Below are positions 41,658 to 50,580 of a DNA stretch of 64,000 bases, one piece after another; position 1 is the first letter of the stretch, and every line of letters starts with the position of its first letter. The DNA lies in assembly GCF_037572415.1 (NCBI RefSeq), contig NZ_JBBHLB010000015.1:21089-85088 (forward strand), read 5' to 3'. This DNA is from Flavonifractor porci (GTDB lineage: Bacteria > Bacillota > Clostridia > Oscillospirales > Oscillospiraceae). Below the pieces are notes generated by a model. That model was given only the letters and a program-made list of their open reading frames with translations. It ran no database searches and was not told the DNA's origin. A program made the position numbers and the translations under genes.

Positions 41658-41675
41658 GGAAAAGAGGGAAGATAT

Positions 41676-42653
41676 ATGGAGATGAACCGTTCCCGCGACC
41701 AGCTGGCAGACCAGAAATCCATGGTAATCGACCTGATTCGGGCCGGATGCTCCTCTCAGGAAGAATCTGAAGCGCAGTACGCCTGTTATTCTATAAATAC
41801 CCCCCAGGGAAAAGCGCTCTGCGCCGCCTTCTCTGATGATGCGCTGTTGGAGCTGCTGCGGGAAACTGCAAAGGATCTGGGGCACTCACCCGCCCAAGGT
41901 GAGGTCCACTGGCTCTTGCGGGAATATCTGCGCAGCCGTTTTCATAACTGGCCGGGCGCGCTGCGGGCAGCGGGCCTGAACCGCGCAGCTGGACGGGGCG
42001 GTCTATCTTTTGCCCGGGTGGAGCAAAAGGAGTCCGAAATCCAGGCACTGCTGGCTCAAGTACGAGAAGCCGCAAAGGCGCTGGGACGAATCCCCCATCC
42101 ATCAGACTTGCCCGAGATCGGTCAGCAGTTAAAAAAGCAATATCAGACCTGGGGTCAGGTGCTGACCGCCGCCGGAGCGGAAGAAGCTGCCGCCGCCGGT
42201 CTGCGGAAATTTGACAGTCTGGAAGAAGCGGACAAACAGCGGCTGGCCCAGCTTCTGGTCCTGGCTCAACAACTCAACCGGGCGCCTCTGCGCAGCGAAG
42301 TACAAGACGAACTGCGAACAGCGCTTATACAGCGCTTTGGTTCCTGGCGAAATACCCTCTACCAGATCGACCTGGAACCAGTACGGCGGATCACCCCCTT
42401 TGTCAACACCCCGCTCCACAGGGGAGAGAGCCGCTCCAGGGCCACCCACCGCGGGGATCTCTATGATTGCCACTACCGGATCCTGCATCTGGATCAAAAG
42501 ACGGCTGCGGACCTGGCTTTTATCCGGGCCATGGCAGAAAAGCTGGGGCGTCCTCCCCGTCGCCGGGAAGTACCACCGGAGGTCCGCAGGCGATTACAGG
42601 AGTCCTGCGGTTCCTGGTCCAACGCCCTATTCCAGTTGGGACTTCAGGCGTGA
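41676..42653 (+). CDS. Protein of four homing-endonuclease-associated repeats
   Basis: A 325-residue protein. After a short N-terminal part, four copies of a 45-residue helical repeat are visible at residues about 56-101, 123-168, 187-232 and 278-323. Each has the pattern LGRxPxxxEVxxxL...RFGSWxNALxxxGL. This repeat is known from HNH/homing endonucleases and related DNA-binding proteins, but no HNH or other nuclease motif is present here. It is the first gene behind the cobalamin riboswitch, 75 bases before the transporter lipoprotein gene. It may be a DNA-binding regulator; its link to corrinoid metabolism is unexplained. AAGAGGGAAG precedes ATG 41676. Confidence 0.75.
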   Translation: MEMNRSRDQLADQKSMVIDLIRAGCSSQEESEAQYACYSINTPQGKALCAAFSDDALLELLRETAKDLGHSPAQGEVHWLLREYLRSRFHNWPGALRAAGLNRAAGRGGLSFARVEQKESEIQALLAQVREAAKALGRIPHPSDLPEIGQQLKKQYQTWGQVLTAAGAEEAAAAGLRKFDSLEEADKQRLAQLLVLAQQLNRAPLRSEVQDELRTALIQRFGSWRNTLYQIDLEPVRRITPFVNTPLHRGESRSRATHRGDLYDCHYRILHLDQKTAADLAFIRAMAEKLGRPPRRREVPPEVRRRLQESCGSWSNALFQLGLQA

Positions 42654-42728
42654 AGCCTTTACATTGGGAATATCGCGCAGGTATGCTGTGCGTTTCCATC
42701 AATCTGACAGCAGAAGAAAGGGAGAACC

Positions 42729-44318
42729 ATGATGAAGAACAAGCGACTCTTATCCGCACTGTTGGGCGCTGTGCTGGCGCTGTCCCTGGCCGCCTGCGGC
42801 GGAACTCCTGCGCCTGTTGGCTCAGAGGCGCCTGCCACCGGGGTGGATCAGACTCGAGAAATCGTTTTTGCCGCCTCCAGGGATCAGTGTCCCGGCGAGC
42901 AGGACGCCTACTACGCCTCCATGTCCCTGGGGGTGTGGGAACCCCTGATCACCAAGGACGAGCACGGCAAGCCCGCACCTGCTCTGGCCACCGAATGGGA
43001 GCACAATGAGGACTCCACCGTATGGACCTTCCACCTGCGGCAGGGCGTGACCTTCTCCAATGGTACCCCCTTCAACGCCGACATCGTGCTGGCCAATTTC
43101 GACCGCATGAAGAAGGGCCCCTTTGAATCCTCCTTCTACGGCATGAACATCGACACCATCTACCCTGGCCTGCTGTCTTATGAGAAGACCGACGACTATA
43201 CCGTGGTACTCACCCTTTCCGAAGGTCAGCCCCTGCTGGACTATACCATGGTCAACTACGGCTCGGCCATCTTTGAACCTGCCTGCTTTGCCCAGGACGG
43301 CACCTTTAACGGCTTTCCCATCGGCACCGGTCCCTATGTGGTGACGGAAAACGTGCTGGGCCAGTATTGTATCATTGAGCGCAGCGACAATTACTGGGGC
43401 ACCCCCGGCATTGCTCAGACCTTCCGCTTTAAAGTCATCCCTGATGCGGAGACCCGCTATACCGCTCTGCGGGCCGGCGAGGTCCAGGGCCTGTGCGACC
43501 TGGGCGCCATCTCCCCCGCCCAGGCTGCGGAAATTGCCGACGACCCGGCCTACAATGTGTCTGTGGGCGACTCCGGCATCACCCACTTCCTCAATGTCAA
43601 CGGCGGCGCCTTCCCCTTCAATGATGTGCGGATGCGGGAGGGGCTGTCTCTGCTGCTGGACCGCCAGACCATCATTGACAGCTTTTATAACGGTTACGGC
43701 CTCGCCGCCGGCGGTTTTCTGAGCTACACCTCTGCCTTTTTTGCGGAACAGCCCGTCCGCCACGACCCTGAGAAGGGCGCCCAGCTGATCCGCGAGGTGG
43801 TTGGGGACCAGGCGGTGGAGCTGCGCTTCCTGCTGCCCGGCGTGGACGCCAACCGCTACCCCTACCAGGAAGAGGCCGAGTATATTCAGGCTCTTCTGGA
43901 GAACATCGAGGGCACCAACATCAAGGTCAGCATCCAGCAGATGGATTGGGGTCCCTGCAAGGATGAGATGAAGGCGGGCAACTATAATATGTGTCTGAAG
44001 ATCCAGGGTCTCCCCTCCGCCAACCCCTTCTCCCTGTTTAAGGGCTTCTTGCATACGGAAGGCAGCACCAACATCAATTACGGTCTTGGTTACCACAATG
44101 ATCATGCGGATGGGCTGATTGAAGAGGCTGCCGCCTGTCTGGACGCCGATCGTCTGGCGGAAATCTACAAGGAACTCCAGGAGATCTCCGCCGCGGACTT
44201 CCCCAATATCCCTGTGCTCTATTCCCAGGAGGTGGTGGCCTCCTCCAGCGATATCACCGGCTATCAGGCCACCGTATATGGCCTGACCGGCTTTACTCAG
44301 GTATGTTGGGCAAAATGA
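42729..44318 (+). CDS. ABC transporter substrate-binding lipoprotein (NikA/Opp family 5)
   Basis: A 529-residue extracytoplasmic binding protein. Lipoprotein signal MMKNKRLLSALLGAVLALSL ends in lipobox LAAC (Cys 23). The family-5 fold is shown by ATEWEHNEDSTVWTFHLRQGVTFSNGTPF, then GTGPYVV...LGQYCIIERSDNYWG and FPFNDVRMREGLSLLLDR. The Q-Y-x-x-x-x-R-x-x-N-Y-W-G segment is close to NikA, so nickel, cobalt or a metal chelate is plausible; peptides remain possible. Regulation by the upstream cobalamin riboswitch favours cobalt or a corrinoid precursor. Confidence 0.82.
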   Translation: MMKNKRLLSALLGAVLALSLAACGGTPAPVGSEAPATGVDQTREIVFAASRDQCPGEQDAYYASMSLGVWEPLITKDEHGKPAPALATEWEHNEDSTVWTFHLRQGVTFSNGTPFNADIVLANFDRMKKGPFESSFYGMNIDTIYPGLLSYEKTDDYTVVLTLSEGQPLLDYTMVNYGSAIFEPACFAQDGTFNGFPIGTGPYVVTENVLGQYCIIERSDNYWGTPGIAQTFRFKVIPDAETRYTALRAGEVQGLCDLGAISPAQAAEIADDPAYNVSVGDSGITHFLNVNGGAFPFNDVRMREGLSLLLDRQTIIDSFYNGYGLAAGGFLSYTSAFFAEQPVRHDPEKGAQLIREVVGDQAVELRFLLPGVDANRYPYQEEAEYIQALLENIEGTNIKVSIQQMDWGPCKDEMKAGNYNMCLKIQGLPSANPFSLFKGFLHTEGSTNINYGLGYHNDHADGLIEEAAACLDADRLAEIYKELQEISAADFPNIPVLYSQEVVASSSDITGYQATVYGLTGFTQVCWAK

Positions 44319-44334
44319 TCCCCATATCCAAAAG

Positions 44335-44365
44335 CAAGCCCCCGTCCTGCGGCGGGGGCTTGTTT
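44335..44365 (+). terminator. Intra-operon hairpin after the binding-protein gene
   Basis: CAAGCCCCCG pairs with CGGGGGCTTG, followed by TTT. Such hairpins often reduce membrane-component expression relative to the binding protein. Confidence 0.6.
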
Positions 44366-44400
44366 CCCGTACCAACCTCATTTTCAAAAGGCGGTGGAAC

Positions 44401-45354
44401 ATGGCAATTCTGACTTACATTGGCCGCAGGCTGCTGGTGCTCATCCCGGTGCTGCTGGGCATTTCCTTGGCAGCCTTTCTGCTGGGCCGTATCGCGCCCG
44501 GCGATCCGGTGGATGACGCCCTGTTCCGCATCGGTATCGAGTTCCCGACGGAGGAGGACCGCGCCGCCATGCGTACCGAGCTGGGACTGGACAAGCCTCT
44601 GCCGGTACAGTATATGACCTGGCTGGGAAAGGCGCTTCATGGTGATCTGGGCCGCTCCTACATCGGCAGCAAAGACATTGCCCATGAACTAATGACCCGG
44701 CTGCCCGTCACCCTGAAAGTCTCCCTTGCCGCCCTGCTGGTGGCTGTGGTTTTTGGTGTGGGAGGAGGTGTGCTCATGGCTGCCTGCCACGGCACATGGC
44801 TTGATACCATACTGAAGGTTTTTTCCACCCTCCTGCTGTCCATACCGGGCTTCTGGCTGGCTCTGTTTCTCATCACTGTATTTGCCGAGTGGCTCCATCT
44901 GCTGCCCACCAGCGGACTGGACCGGGGCCTGGCCTCTTTGGTACTCCCTGCCGCAGCCCTGGCTGCGGGGAACGTAGGCTCTACGTCCCGCTTCACCCGA
45001 GGCAATATCCTGGCTCAGCTGGGGGAGCAATATATCGTGGTGGCCAATGCCAAAGGCCTCTCGCAGCGGACGGTAATGGTGGCCCACGCCTTCCGGAACT
45101 CCCTGGTTCCCATTATCACCCTAATCGGCAACTATTTCGGCGGGATTTTAGGCGGAAGTACGATCATTGAGAATATATTTGCCATTCCCGGTCTGGGCAG
45201 CTATGTGCTCTCCGCCATTCAGAACCGGGACTATCCCGTCATTCAGGGATATGTACTCATAACCGGCACCACCTTTGTACTCATCACACTTGCCATTGAT
45301 TTGCTCTATCTTGCGGTGAACCCCAAAATCCGTCTGCAGGGGGGAGAAGTATGA
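44401..45354 (+). CDS. ABC transporter permease (NikB/DppB-like)
   Basis: A 317-residue inner-membrane permease with six helices. It has the N-terminal helix typical of DppB/NikB (YIGRRLLVLIPVLLGISLAAF), an outer loop PGDPVDDALFRIG...RTELGLDKPLPVQY and the EAA-loop YIVVANAKGLSQRTVMVAHAFRNSLVPI that contacts the ATPases. Its stop overlaps the next gene by four bases (ATGA). Confidence 0.9.
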   Translation: MAILTYIGRRLLVLIPVLLGISLAAFLLGRIAPGDPVDDALFRIGIEFPTEEDRAAMRTELGLDKPLPVQYMTWLGKALHGDLGRSYIGSKDIAHELMTRLPVTLKVSLAALLVAVVFGVGGGVLMAACHGTWLDTILKVFSTLLLSIPGFWLALFLITVFAEWLHLLPTSGLDRGLASLVLPAAALAAGNVGSTSRFTRGNILAQLGEQYIVVANAKGLSQRTVMVAHAFRNSLVPIITLIGNYFGGILGGSTIIENIFAIPGLGSYVLSAIQNRDYPVIQGYVLITGTTFVLITLAIDLLYLAVNPKIRLQGGEV

Positions 45355-46187
45355 CCAGACGCAAAAAACAGAATTTCCAGCTGACCATTGTCTGCTCCAT
45401 TCTCCTGGCTATCGTTCTGATGACGATATTTGCCCCCTGGCTGTCCCCCTATGATCCCCTGGAGGTCAACATGGACCTCCGTCTGCTGTCTCCCTGCCGG
45501 GCCCACCCTCTTGGAACCGATGCCCTGGGCCGGGACGTACTCAGCCGTGTCATTTACGGCGGCCGGGCCTCTTTGCTGCTGGCTGTGGCTGCCACCGCCT
45601 GCTCTATGCTTGTGGGCCTGGTCATTGGCGTCATTTCCGGCTACTGCGGAGGGATTATAGACAGCGTGATCACCGCAATCTCCAATATCTTCCAGGGCTT
45701 GCCCGGCATGGTGCTGATGATCGCCCTGGTCGGCATTCTGGAGCGGAACAGCAAAAGCATAATTCTCGCCCTGGTCATTACCTCCTGGGTGGGGTTTTCC
45801 CGTCTGGTGCGGGGAGAGGTCATGAAGGTCAAAGGCGAGATGTATATCGAGGGTATGCGCTGTCTGGGCGCGGGTCACCTCCGTATCGTCCTGCGGCATG
45901 TACTGCCCAACATCCGCACCAATGTCATTCTCCAGTTTACCACCCGGCTGGGTCGGGTGGTGCTGTCTGTGGCCGGCCTGAGCTATCTGGGGCTTGGCAT
46001 CCAGCCCCCCACCCCGGACTGGGGCGAGATGGTCAGCGGTACCGCCCGCCGGTACTTCCGCAGCGCCCCCCATTTGCTGTGGGCCCCGGGGCTGTGCATT
46101 ATCCTGCTCACCCTGTCCATCAACCTGCTGGGGGATATTTTGCGGGACCGGCTGGACGTGAAGCAGGATTCGGTGAAGGAGCTGTGA
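45351..46187 (+). CDS. ABC transporter permease (NikC/DppC-like)
   Basis: A 278-residue permease. The N-terminal DppC/OppC region (PWLSPYDPLEVNMDLRLLSPCRAHPLGTDALGRDVLSRVIYGGR) and the EAA loop YIEGMRCLGAGHLRIVLRHVLPNI are clear. Heterodimer partner of the upstream permease. The first ATPase follows two bases after the stop. Confidence 0.9.
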   Translation: MTRRKKQNFQLTIVCSILLAIVLMTIFAPWLSPYDPLEVNMDLRLLSPCRAHPLGTDALGRDVLSRVIYGGRASLLLAVAATACSMLVGLVIGVISGYCGGIIDSVITAISNIFQGLPGMVLMIALVGILERNSKSIILALVITSWVGFSRLVRGEVMKVKGEMYIEGMRCLGAGHLRIVLRHVLPNIRTNVILQFTTRLGRVVLSVAGLSYLGLGIQPPTPDWGEMVSGTARRYFRSAPHLLWAPGLCIILLTLSINLLGDILRDRLDVKQDSVKEL

Positions 46188-46189
46188 GC

Positions 46190-47131
46190 ATGGTACCAGA
46201 CATTGAAATTCAGCACCTTTCGGTGTGCTTTGACACCGCGCAAGGCCCGGTGTGCGCCGTCAACGACCTGTCCACCACCTTTCGGGCCGGGCGAATCTCG
46301 GGGGTCATTGGGGAGAGCGGCAGCGGCAAGAGCATAATGGGCATGTCCCTGCTGCGCCTGCTTCCCAACACCGCCCGGGTAACAGGAAAGTGCTTTTTTG
46401 GTGAGCATGAACTCTATTCCATGCCGCTGCGGCAGCTGCGCAAGCTGCGGGGCGGTGCCATCGGCCTCATCCCGCAGAATCCCGGCGCTTCTCTGGATCC
46501 TGTGATGAAGCTCCGCCGCCAGCTGACGGAAGCCATCACCACCCACGGCAAATGGAGTCGGAAGCAGGCGGAGATCCAGGCCGCCCAACTGCTCCGCCAG
46601 TTTGGGTTTGAGGAGCCGGAGCGTACCCTGAACCAGTACGCCTTTCAAATGAGCGGCGGCATGAACCAGCGTCTGGTATCCGCTCTGGGGCTGGCCTGCC
46701 GCCCGGGCTGGGTCATTGCGGATGAACCCACCAAAGGGCTGGACGCAGTAATTCGAAACCAGGTATATTCGGTACTCCGCCAGATTTACACGGAGCGCCA
46801 CTGCAGCATGATCGTCATTACCCATGATCTGGCCCTGGCGCAGCAGCTGTGCGATGATATCCGGGTACTTTATATGGGGCAGATTATCGAGCAGGGTACG
46901 GCGGAGGAGGTTATGGAGCGGCCCCGCCACCCCTACACCGCCGGTCTGATCCGCTCACTGCCCAGCCAGGGGATGGTTCCCATCCCTCCACCGGCCCCTG
47001 AACGGCTGACCCACAGCGGCTGTCCCTTTTATCCCCGCTGCTCCAGAGCCACAGCCCGGTGCGGCAGGGAAAAGCCGGACGATTATCCGCTTCCGGCAGG
47101 CGGGAAAGTGAGGTGCTTCCTCTATGAATAA
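46190..47131 (+). CDS. ABC transporter ATPase (NikD/DppD-like)
   Basis: A 313-residue ATPase with Walker A GESGSGKS near residue 41, the Q-loop LIPQNPGASLDP, a somewhat altered signature QMSGGMNQRLV and Walker B region WVIADEPTKGLD. A C-terminal oligopeptide/metal-type extension carries Cys residues (CPFYPRCSRATARCGREKPD), a feature of Opp/Nik ATPases that can bind Fe-S or metal. It overlaps the second ATPase by eight bases. Confidence 0.88.
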   Translation: MVPDIEIQHLSVCFDTAQGPVCAVNDLSTTFRAGRISGVIGESGSGKSIMGMSLLRLLPNTARVTGKCFFGEHELYSMPLRQLRKLRGGAIGLIPQNPGASLDPVMKLRRQLTEAITTHGKWSRKQAEIQAAQLLRQFGFEEPERTLNQYAFQMSGGMNQRLVSALGLACRPGWVIADEPTKGLDAVIRNQVYSVLRQIYTERHCSMIVITHDLALAQQLCDDIRVLYMGQIIEQGTAEEVMERPRHPYTAGLIRSLPSQGMVPIPPPAPERLTHSGCPFYPRCSRATARCGREKPDDYPLPAGGKVRCFLYE

Positions 47132-47918
47132 CATACTGGAACTGGATGGGGTCAGTCGTATTTTTACCAGCGGCATCTTCCAAACCCACACCACCCGGGC
47201 GGTGGATGAGGTCAGTTTTGTCCTGGAGCGGGGGAAAACCTTTGGGCTGGTGGGCAACAGTGGATGCGGCAAGACCACTTTGTCCCGTATGATCACCCGT
47301 GTCCTGCGCCCCACCAGCGGGTCCATCCGGTTTGAAGGCAAGGATATTGCCGGCTTTGACCGAAAGCAATGCAAAAGCTACCACCGGCGGGTACAGATCA
47401 TCTTTCAGAATCCAGAGGCCTCTCTGGACCCCTCCATCCATATCCGTAACAGTCTGCTGGAGGCCATGGCCATCCACCACCTGGGCAGCAGCAAAGAGGA
47501 ACGCATGGCTAAAATCCAGAAAACGCTCAGGCAGGTGGGCCTGCCCGACTATCTTCTCTCCCGCTATCCCCACCAAATCAGCGGTGGCGAAGGTCAGCGG
47601 CTGGTGATCTGCCGGGCCCTGCTGCTGGAGCCGGAGGTACTTTTGCTGGATGAGCCTACCTCCATGCTGGATGTATCGGTGCAGGCCAGCATCATGAACC
47701 TGCTGCGGGACCTCCAGCAGGAGCTGGGACTGACCTACCTCTATATTACCCATGATATTGAATTGCTGGGATGGATCAGCCATACCATCGGCGTCATGCA
47801 GAAGGGGCGGCTGGTGGAAGTGGGAAGCCGGGAGCAGGTGTTGGAAGCCCCTGTTCACCCCTATACCAAAGAACTGCTCTATTCCTATACCCATTGGGAG
47901 GGAGGCGCACAGTCATGA
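47124..47918 (+). CDS. ABC transporter ATPase (NikE/DppF-like)
   Basis: A 264-residue ATPase: Walker A GNSGCGKTT near 41, Q-loop IIFQNPEASLDPS, signature QISGGEGQRLVICRALLLEPEVLLLDEPTSMLD. The short C-terminus resembles NikE. It overlaps the upstream ATPase and the downstream methyltransferase, showing one translationally coupled unit. Confidence 0.9.
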   Translation: MNNILELDGVSRIFTSGIFQTHTTRAVDEVSFVLERGKTFGLVGNSGCGKTTLSRMITRVLRPTSGSIRFEGKDIAGFDRKQCKSYHRRVQIIFQNPEASLDPSIHIRNSLLEAMAIHHLGSSKEERMAKIQKTLRQVGLPDYLLSRYPHQISGGEGQRLVICRALLLEPEVLLLDEPTSMLDVSVQASIMNLLRDLQQELGLTYLYITHDIELLGWISHTIGVMQKGRLVEVGSREQVLEAPVHPYTKELLYSYTHWEGGAQS

Positions 47919-48745
47919 GAGAACGCGTACCACTGCCTGACTTTGCCCGGCAGTGGGCGGAACAGGTGGCGGCAAGCACATCGCCGCGAATGACAGATGA
48001 CGAGGCAGAGCAAACCTTTTGGCGGGAGTTTATCCAAAAAAAAATCTATGCTCCTGAGCCCTCCGCCCTTCAGGTCCTGGATTACCTGCGTCCTCTGCTG
48101 CGCACCCACAGGGTGGAGACTGCGCTGGAACTGGGGCCCGGCTGGGCCAGCTATACCCTGACCCTGGCAAAACTCTGCCGGGAGGTGGCCTGTGTGGATA
48201 TCTCCCGGGACGTACTGGATTTTGTCCTCCAGGCAGGTGCTGCGCATGGTCAAAACAATATCTCCGCCTTCCACGCCAAATGGGAAACCTTTACGCCTGA
48301 AAAGCGATTTGACCTGGTCTTTGGATACAACTGCTTCTACCGCCAGGCTGACCTGGTGGACTGCTTCCGCAGAATGGACCAGGCTGCAAACAGGCTGTGC
48401 GTGGTGGGCATGAATACCGGTCTTGCCCCTGCCTGGATCCATGAATTGAATGCCGCAGGCGGACAGATCCACTGGGAGTGGAAAGATTATATCTACTTTG
48501 TGGGCGTGCTCTACCAGATGGGCATCGACCCCAACGTCGCGGTGCTTCCCTTTGAAAAGCTGCTCTCCTATCCTGATACGGATGCTTTGGTGCAGGGAGA
48601 GTGTGTCCGCTGTACTCCCGGAACAGTGGATCCTGATACCGCCAGAGCCATCCTGTGCCGTCACTTCACGCAGATGCCCAATGGCAGTTGGCAGGCCACG
48701 GCAAAATATCACAGCGGTGTGGTGTGGTGGACGCCAAATCATTAA
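47915..48745 (+). CDS. SAM-dependent methyltransferase associated with the metal/peptide transporter
   Basis: A 276-residue protein with a class I methyltransferase core: motif I ALELGPGWASYTLTLA near residue 68, acidic strand VACVDISRDVLDF near 92 and FDLVFGYNCFY near 130. Start ATG 47915 overlaps the ATPase stop (ATGA). The substrate is unknown. Association with a Nik-type importer suggests modification of an imported chelate or corrinoid precursor, or a cluster-specific small-molecule function. A terminator follows. Confidence 0.75.
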   Translation: MRERVPLPDFARQWAEQVAASTSPRMTDDEAEQTFWREFIQKKIYAPEPSALQVLDYLRPLLRTHRVETALELGPGWASYTLTLAKLCREVACVDISRDVLDFVLQAGAAHGQNNISAFHAKWETFTPEKRFDLVFGYNCFYRQADLVDCFRRMDQAANRLCVVGMNTGLAPAWIHELNAAGGQIHWEWKDYIYFVGVLYQMGIDPNVAVLPFEKLLSYPDTDALVQGECVRCTPGTVDPDTARAILCRHFTQMPNGSWQATAKYHSGVVWWTPNH

Positions 48746-48835
48746 ACTATGTGCGGCCGCTCCTTTTCCTGTGTGCATCCGGGTGTGTCACGGTCCAAAT
48801 CTGCCTTTGTATCTGCCGCCATGCAGCCTTTTGTT

Positions 48836-48866
48836 AAAAATGCCGCCCATTCGGGCGGCATTTTAG
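48836..48866 (+). terminator. Terminator of the transporter operon
   Basis: AAAAATGCCGCCC pairs with GGGCGGCATTTT around ATTC. Confidence 0.85.
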
Positions 48867-48869
48867 TCT

Positions 48870-49054
48870 GTCAATAAATTGCATTTTGTAATTTATGCCG
48901 CAAGAGCCTCTCAGCGTTCCGTCGTCCACAGACGATGGAATAAGTTTAAAGCCCGTCAGTCCCGAGGACATGAGCCTTGGAAACAGCACTTCTCATAGGG
49001 AATGGGAGGACGATTTCGCCAGGAATTGACTCCCACCCCCATGCAGCCCTTTGT
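48870..49054 (+). mobile_element. Possible IS200/IS605-type miniature remnant
   Basis: A subterminal imperfect palindrome, ATAAATTGCATTTTG followed by TAATTTAT (48874-48896), is followed by a 44-codon frame (48895-49029, MPQEPLSVPSSTDDGISLKP...). This resembles the degenerate C-terminal tail of a TnpB coding/omega-RNA region. ATGCAGCCTTTTGT (48821-48834) and ATGCAGCCCTTTGT (49041-49054) flank the block as imperfect direct repeats. No complete transposase is present. Assignment is tentative. Confidence 0.3.
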
Positions 49055-49070
49055 CTGATCTGTGCCGGAC

Positions 49071-49751
49071 TCAGTTGCTGCCGCTGGGCAGGAAGGGGAT
49101 CAGAGCGGCGGCCAGGCCGGTGACCGGCATGGTTTGGAGGGTCACCTTACCGGGGCCGGTGACCACCGTATTGAACAGGCCCTCACCGCCGAAGAGCATA
49201 TTTTTCACACCCTTGATCATCTGTACGTCGATAGAGCAGGTGGCGTCCATCATGGCCAGGTTGCCGGTATCCACAACGATGCTCTGTCCCGGTCTCAGCT
49301 CGTATTCCACCACCGAGCCATCCAGCTCCACAAAAGCCATACCATGACCGGACAGCTTCTGCATGATAAAGCCCTCACCGCCAAAAAGGCCGGTTTTCAT
49401 CTTCTTCTGGAAGTGAATGGACAGCTCCACCCCCTGCTCAGAGGCCAGAAAGCCCCGCTTTTGTACGATGACCGGGTGGTCCGGGTCAATGGGAATGGCC
49501 CGAATGGTGCCGGGCAGGCTGGCACCAAAGGCAATCATGCCCGGACCGCCCACCGCCGTGTATGTATTCTGGAAGATGGAGTCGCCGGAAAACATCCGTC
49601 CAAAGGCCTTGCCCAGGCCGCCTGCGCCGGTAGACATCTCCATATTGGGGGACATCCACACCATGGAACCCCGCTCGGTGATCATGGACTCACCGGCAGC
49701 CACCTGACAGATCACCACCGGCATGGGCTCTCCCTTGATCTCATACTGCAT
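49071..49751 (-). CDS. AIM24/TIGR00266-family protein
   Basis: A 226-residue beta-rich protein of the TIGR00266 (AIM24/DUF124) family, recognised by MITERGSMVWMSPNMEMST, AFGASLPGTIRAI and the internal repeats GFLASEQGVELS and GNLAMMDATCSIDVQ. The fold is a tryptophan-attenuator (TRAP)-like beta barrel; cellular function is not established. GGAGGCGAT precedes the start. Monocistronic. Confidence 0.8.
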   Translation of the reverse strand: MQYEIKGEPMPVVICQVAAGESMITERGSMVWMSPNMEMSTGAGGLGKAFGRMFSGDSIFQNTYTAVGGPGMIAFGASLPGTIRAIPIDPDHPVIVQKRGFLASEQGVELSIHFQKKMKTGLFGGEGFIMQKLSGHGMAFVELDGSVVEYELRPGQSIVVDTGNLAMMDATCSIDVQMIKGVKNMLFGGEGLFNTVVTGPGKVTLQTMPVTGLAAALIPFLPSGSN

Positions 49752-49828
49752 ACCATCGCCTCCTTATTTAATGGGTCTCCAAGGCAAGTATACGATAGGC
49801 TGCAGCGGTATGCAAGCCGCTTTTCTTC

Positions 49829-50446
49829 TTATGTCTCCACCCCCTCCAGCCGCATCACCGATACCTCGAAGGCGGTGCGCTGACGGCTCTGGCCGTTCTC
49901 CAGCTTGGTATAGGCCCGGCTCTGGAGGCGGCCCTCCAGCCGCACCCCGTCCCCTACCTCCAGCTCGCCGCAGCAGCGGGCCAGCGCCCCCCAGGAGATG
50001 CAGGGCAGATAGTCCGCCCGGCCATACTTCCGGTTTACTGCCAGCATGAGATCGCAGATCTCCCGGCCCAGAGGGGTGCGCCGGAATACCGGCGGCTTGC
50101 ACAGCACCCCGGCCAGAGTGAGCCGGTTCTCATTGGGCCCCTCCCCCGGCTTGATGCTCTTGGCGTGCAGGGTGATGACCAGCTTGCTGCCGGTGCCGCT
50201 TTTGTTGTTGAAGGAGCGTACCTCCCCCTCCACCTCCACCGGCGTCCCCGTCCTCACCGGATGCTCCTCCAGCAGCTCTTTGGGCGCAATGACGTTGATG
50301 GTGTCCTCCGATCCGGACAGCCGGAGTACCGTGAGCGGAAAGGTTTCATATACCACGCCGTGGGTCTCATGGGACCACACCGGGTCCGCCGCAACGGTCC
50401 CCCGGAGCAGCGCCCTGTTTTCATTCCATCCTGTCTGCATATCCAT
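49829..50446 (-). CDS. Double OB-fold single-stranded-DNA-binding-like protein
   Basis: A 206-residue protein with two SSB-type OB folds. The first (NRALLRGTVAADPVWSHETHGVVYETFPLTVLRLSG) occupies residues 6-100. The second (NRLTLAGVLCKPPVFRRTPLGREICDLMLAVNRKYGRADYLPCISWG) occupies residues 112-200. Normal bacterial SSB has one OB fold and an acidic tail, absent here. ATG 50446 follows CGGGAG. It could protect or process single-stranded DNA. A genuine housekeeping SSB is likely elsewhere. Confidence 0.7.
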   Translation of the reverse strand: MDMQTGWNENRALLRGTVAADPVWSHETHGVVYETFPLTVLRLSGSEDTINVIAPKELLEEHPVRTGTPVEVEGEVRSFNNKSGTGSKLVITLHAKSIKPGEGPNENRLTLAGVLCKPPVFRRTPLGREICDLMLAVNRKYGRADYLPCISWGALARCCGELEVGDGVRLEGRLQSRAYTKLENGQSRQRTAFEVSVMRLEGVET

Positions 50447-50580
50447 CCACACTCCCGCCTGTTTTTGGTAGCTGTGGCATCTATATGCGGGTTTGTCCCC
50501 CACTATGCCGACAGAACGTGGACAGCGGTTGACGATTGTGCGCTCCATGGAGTATGATAGGAAAAAGGGGTGTAACAAAC

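Noticed and set aside
42822..44402. A 526-codon minus-strand frame opposite the binding-protein gene
   Set aside because: Shadow frame; the plus strand has a lipoprotein signal and family-5 motifs.
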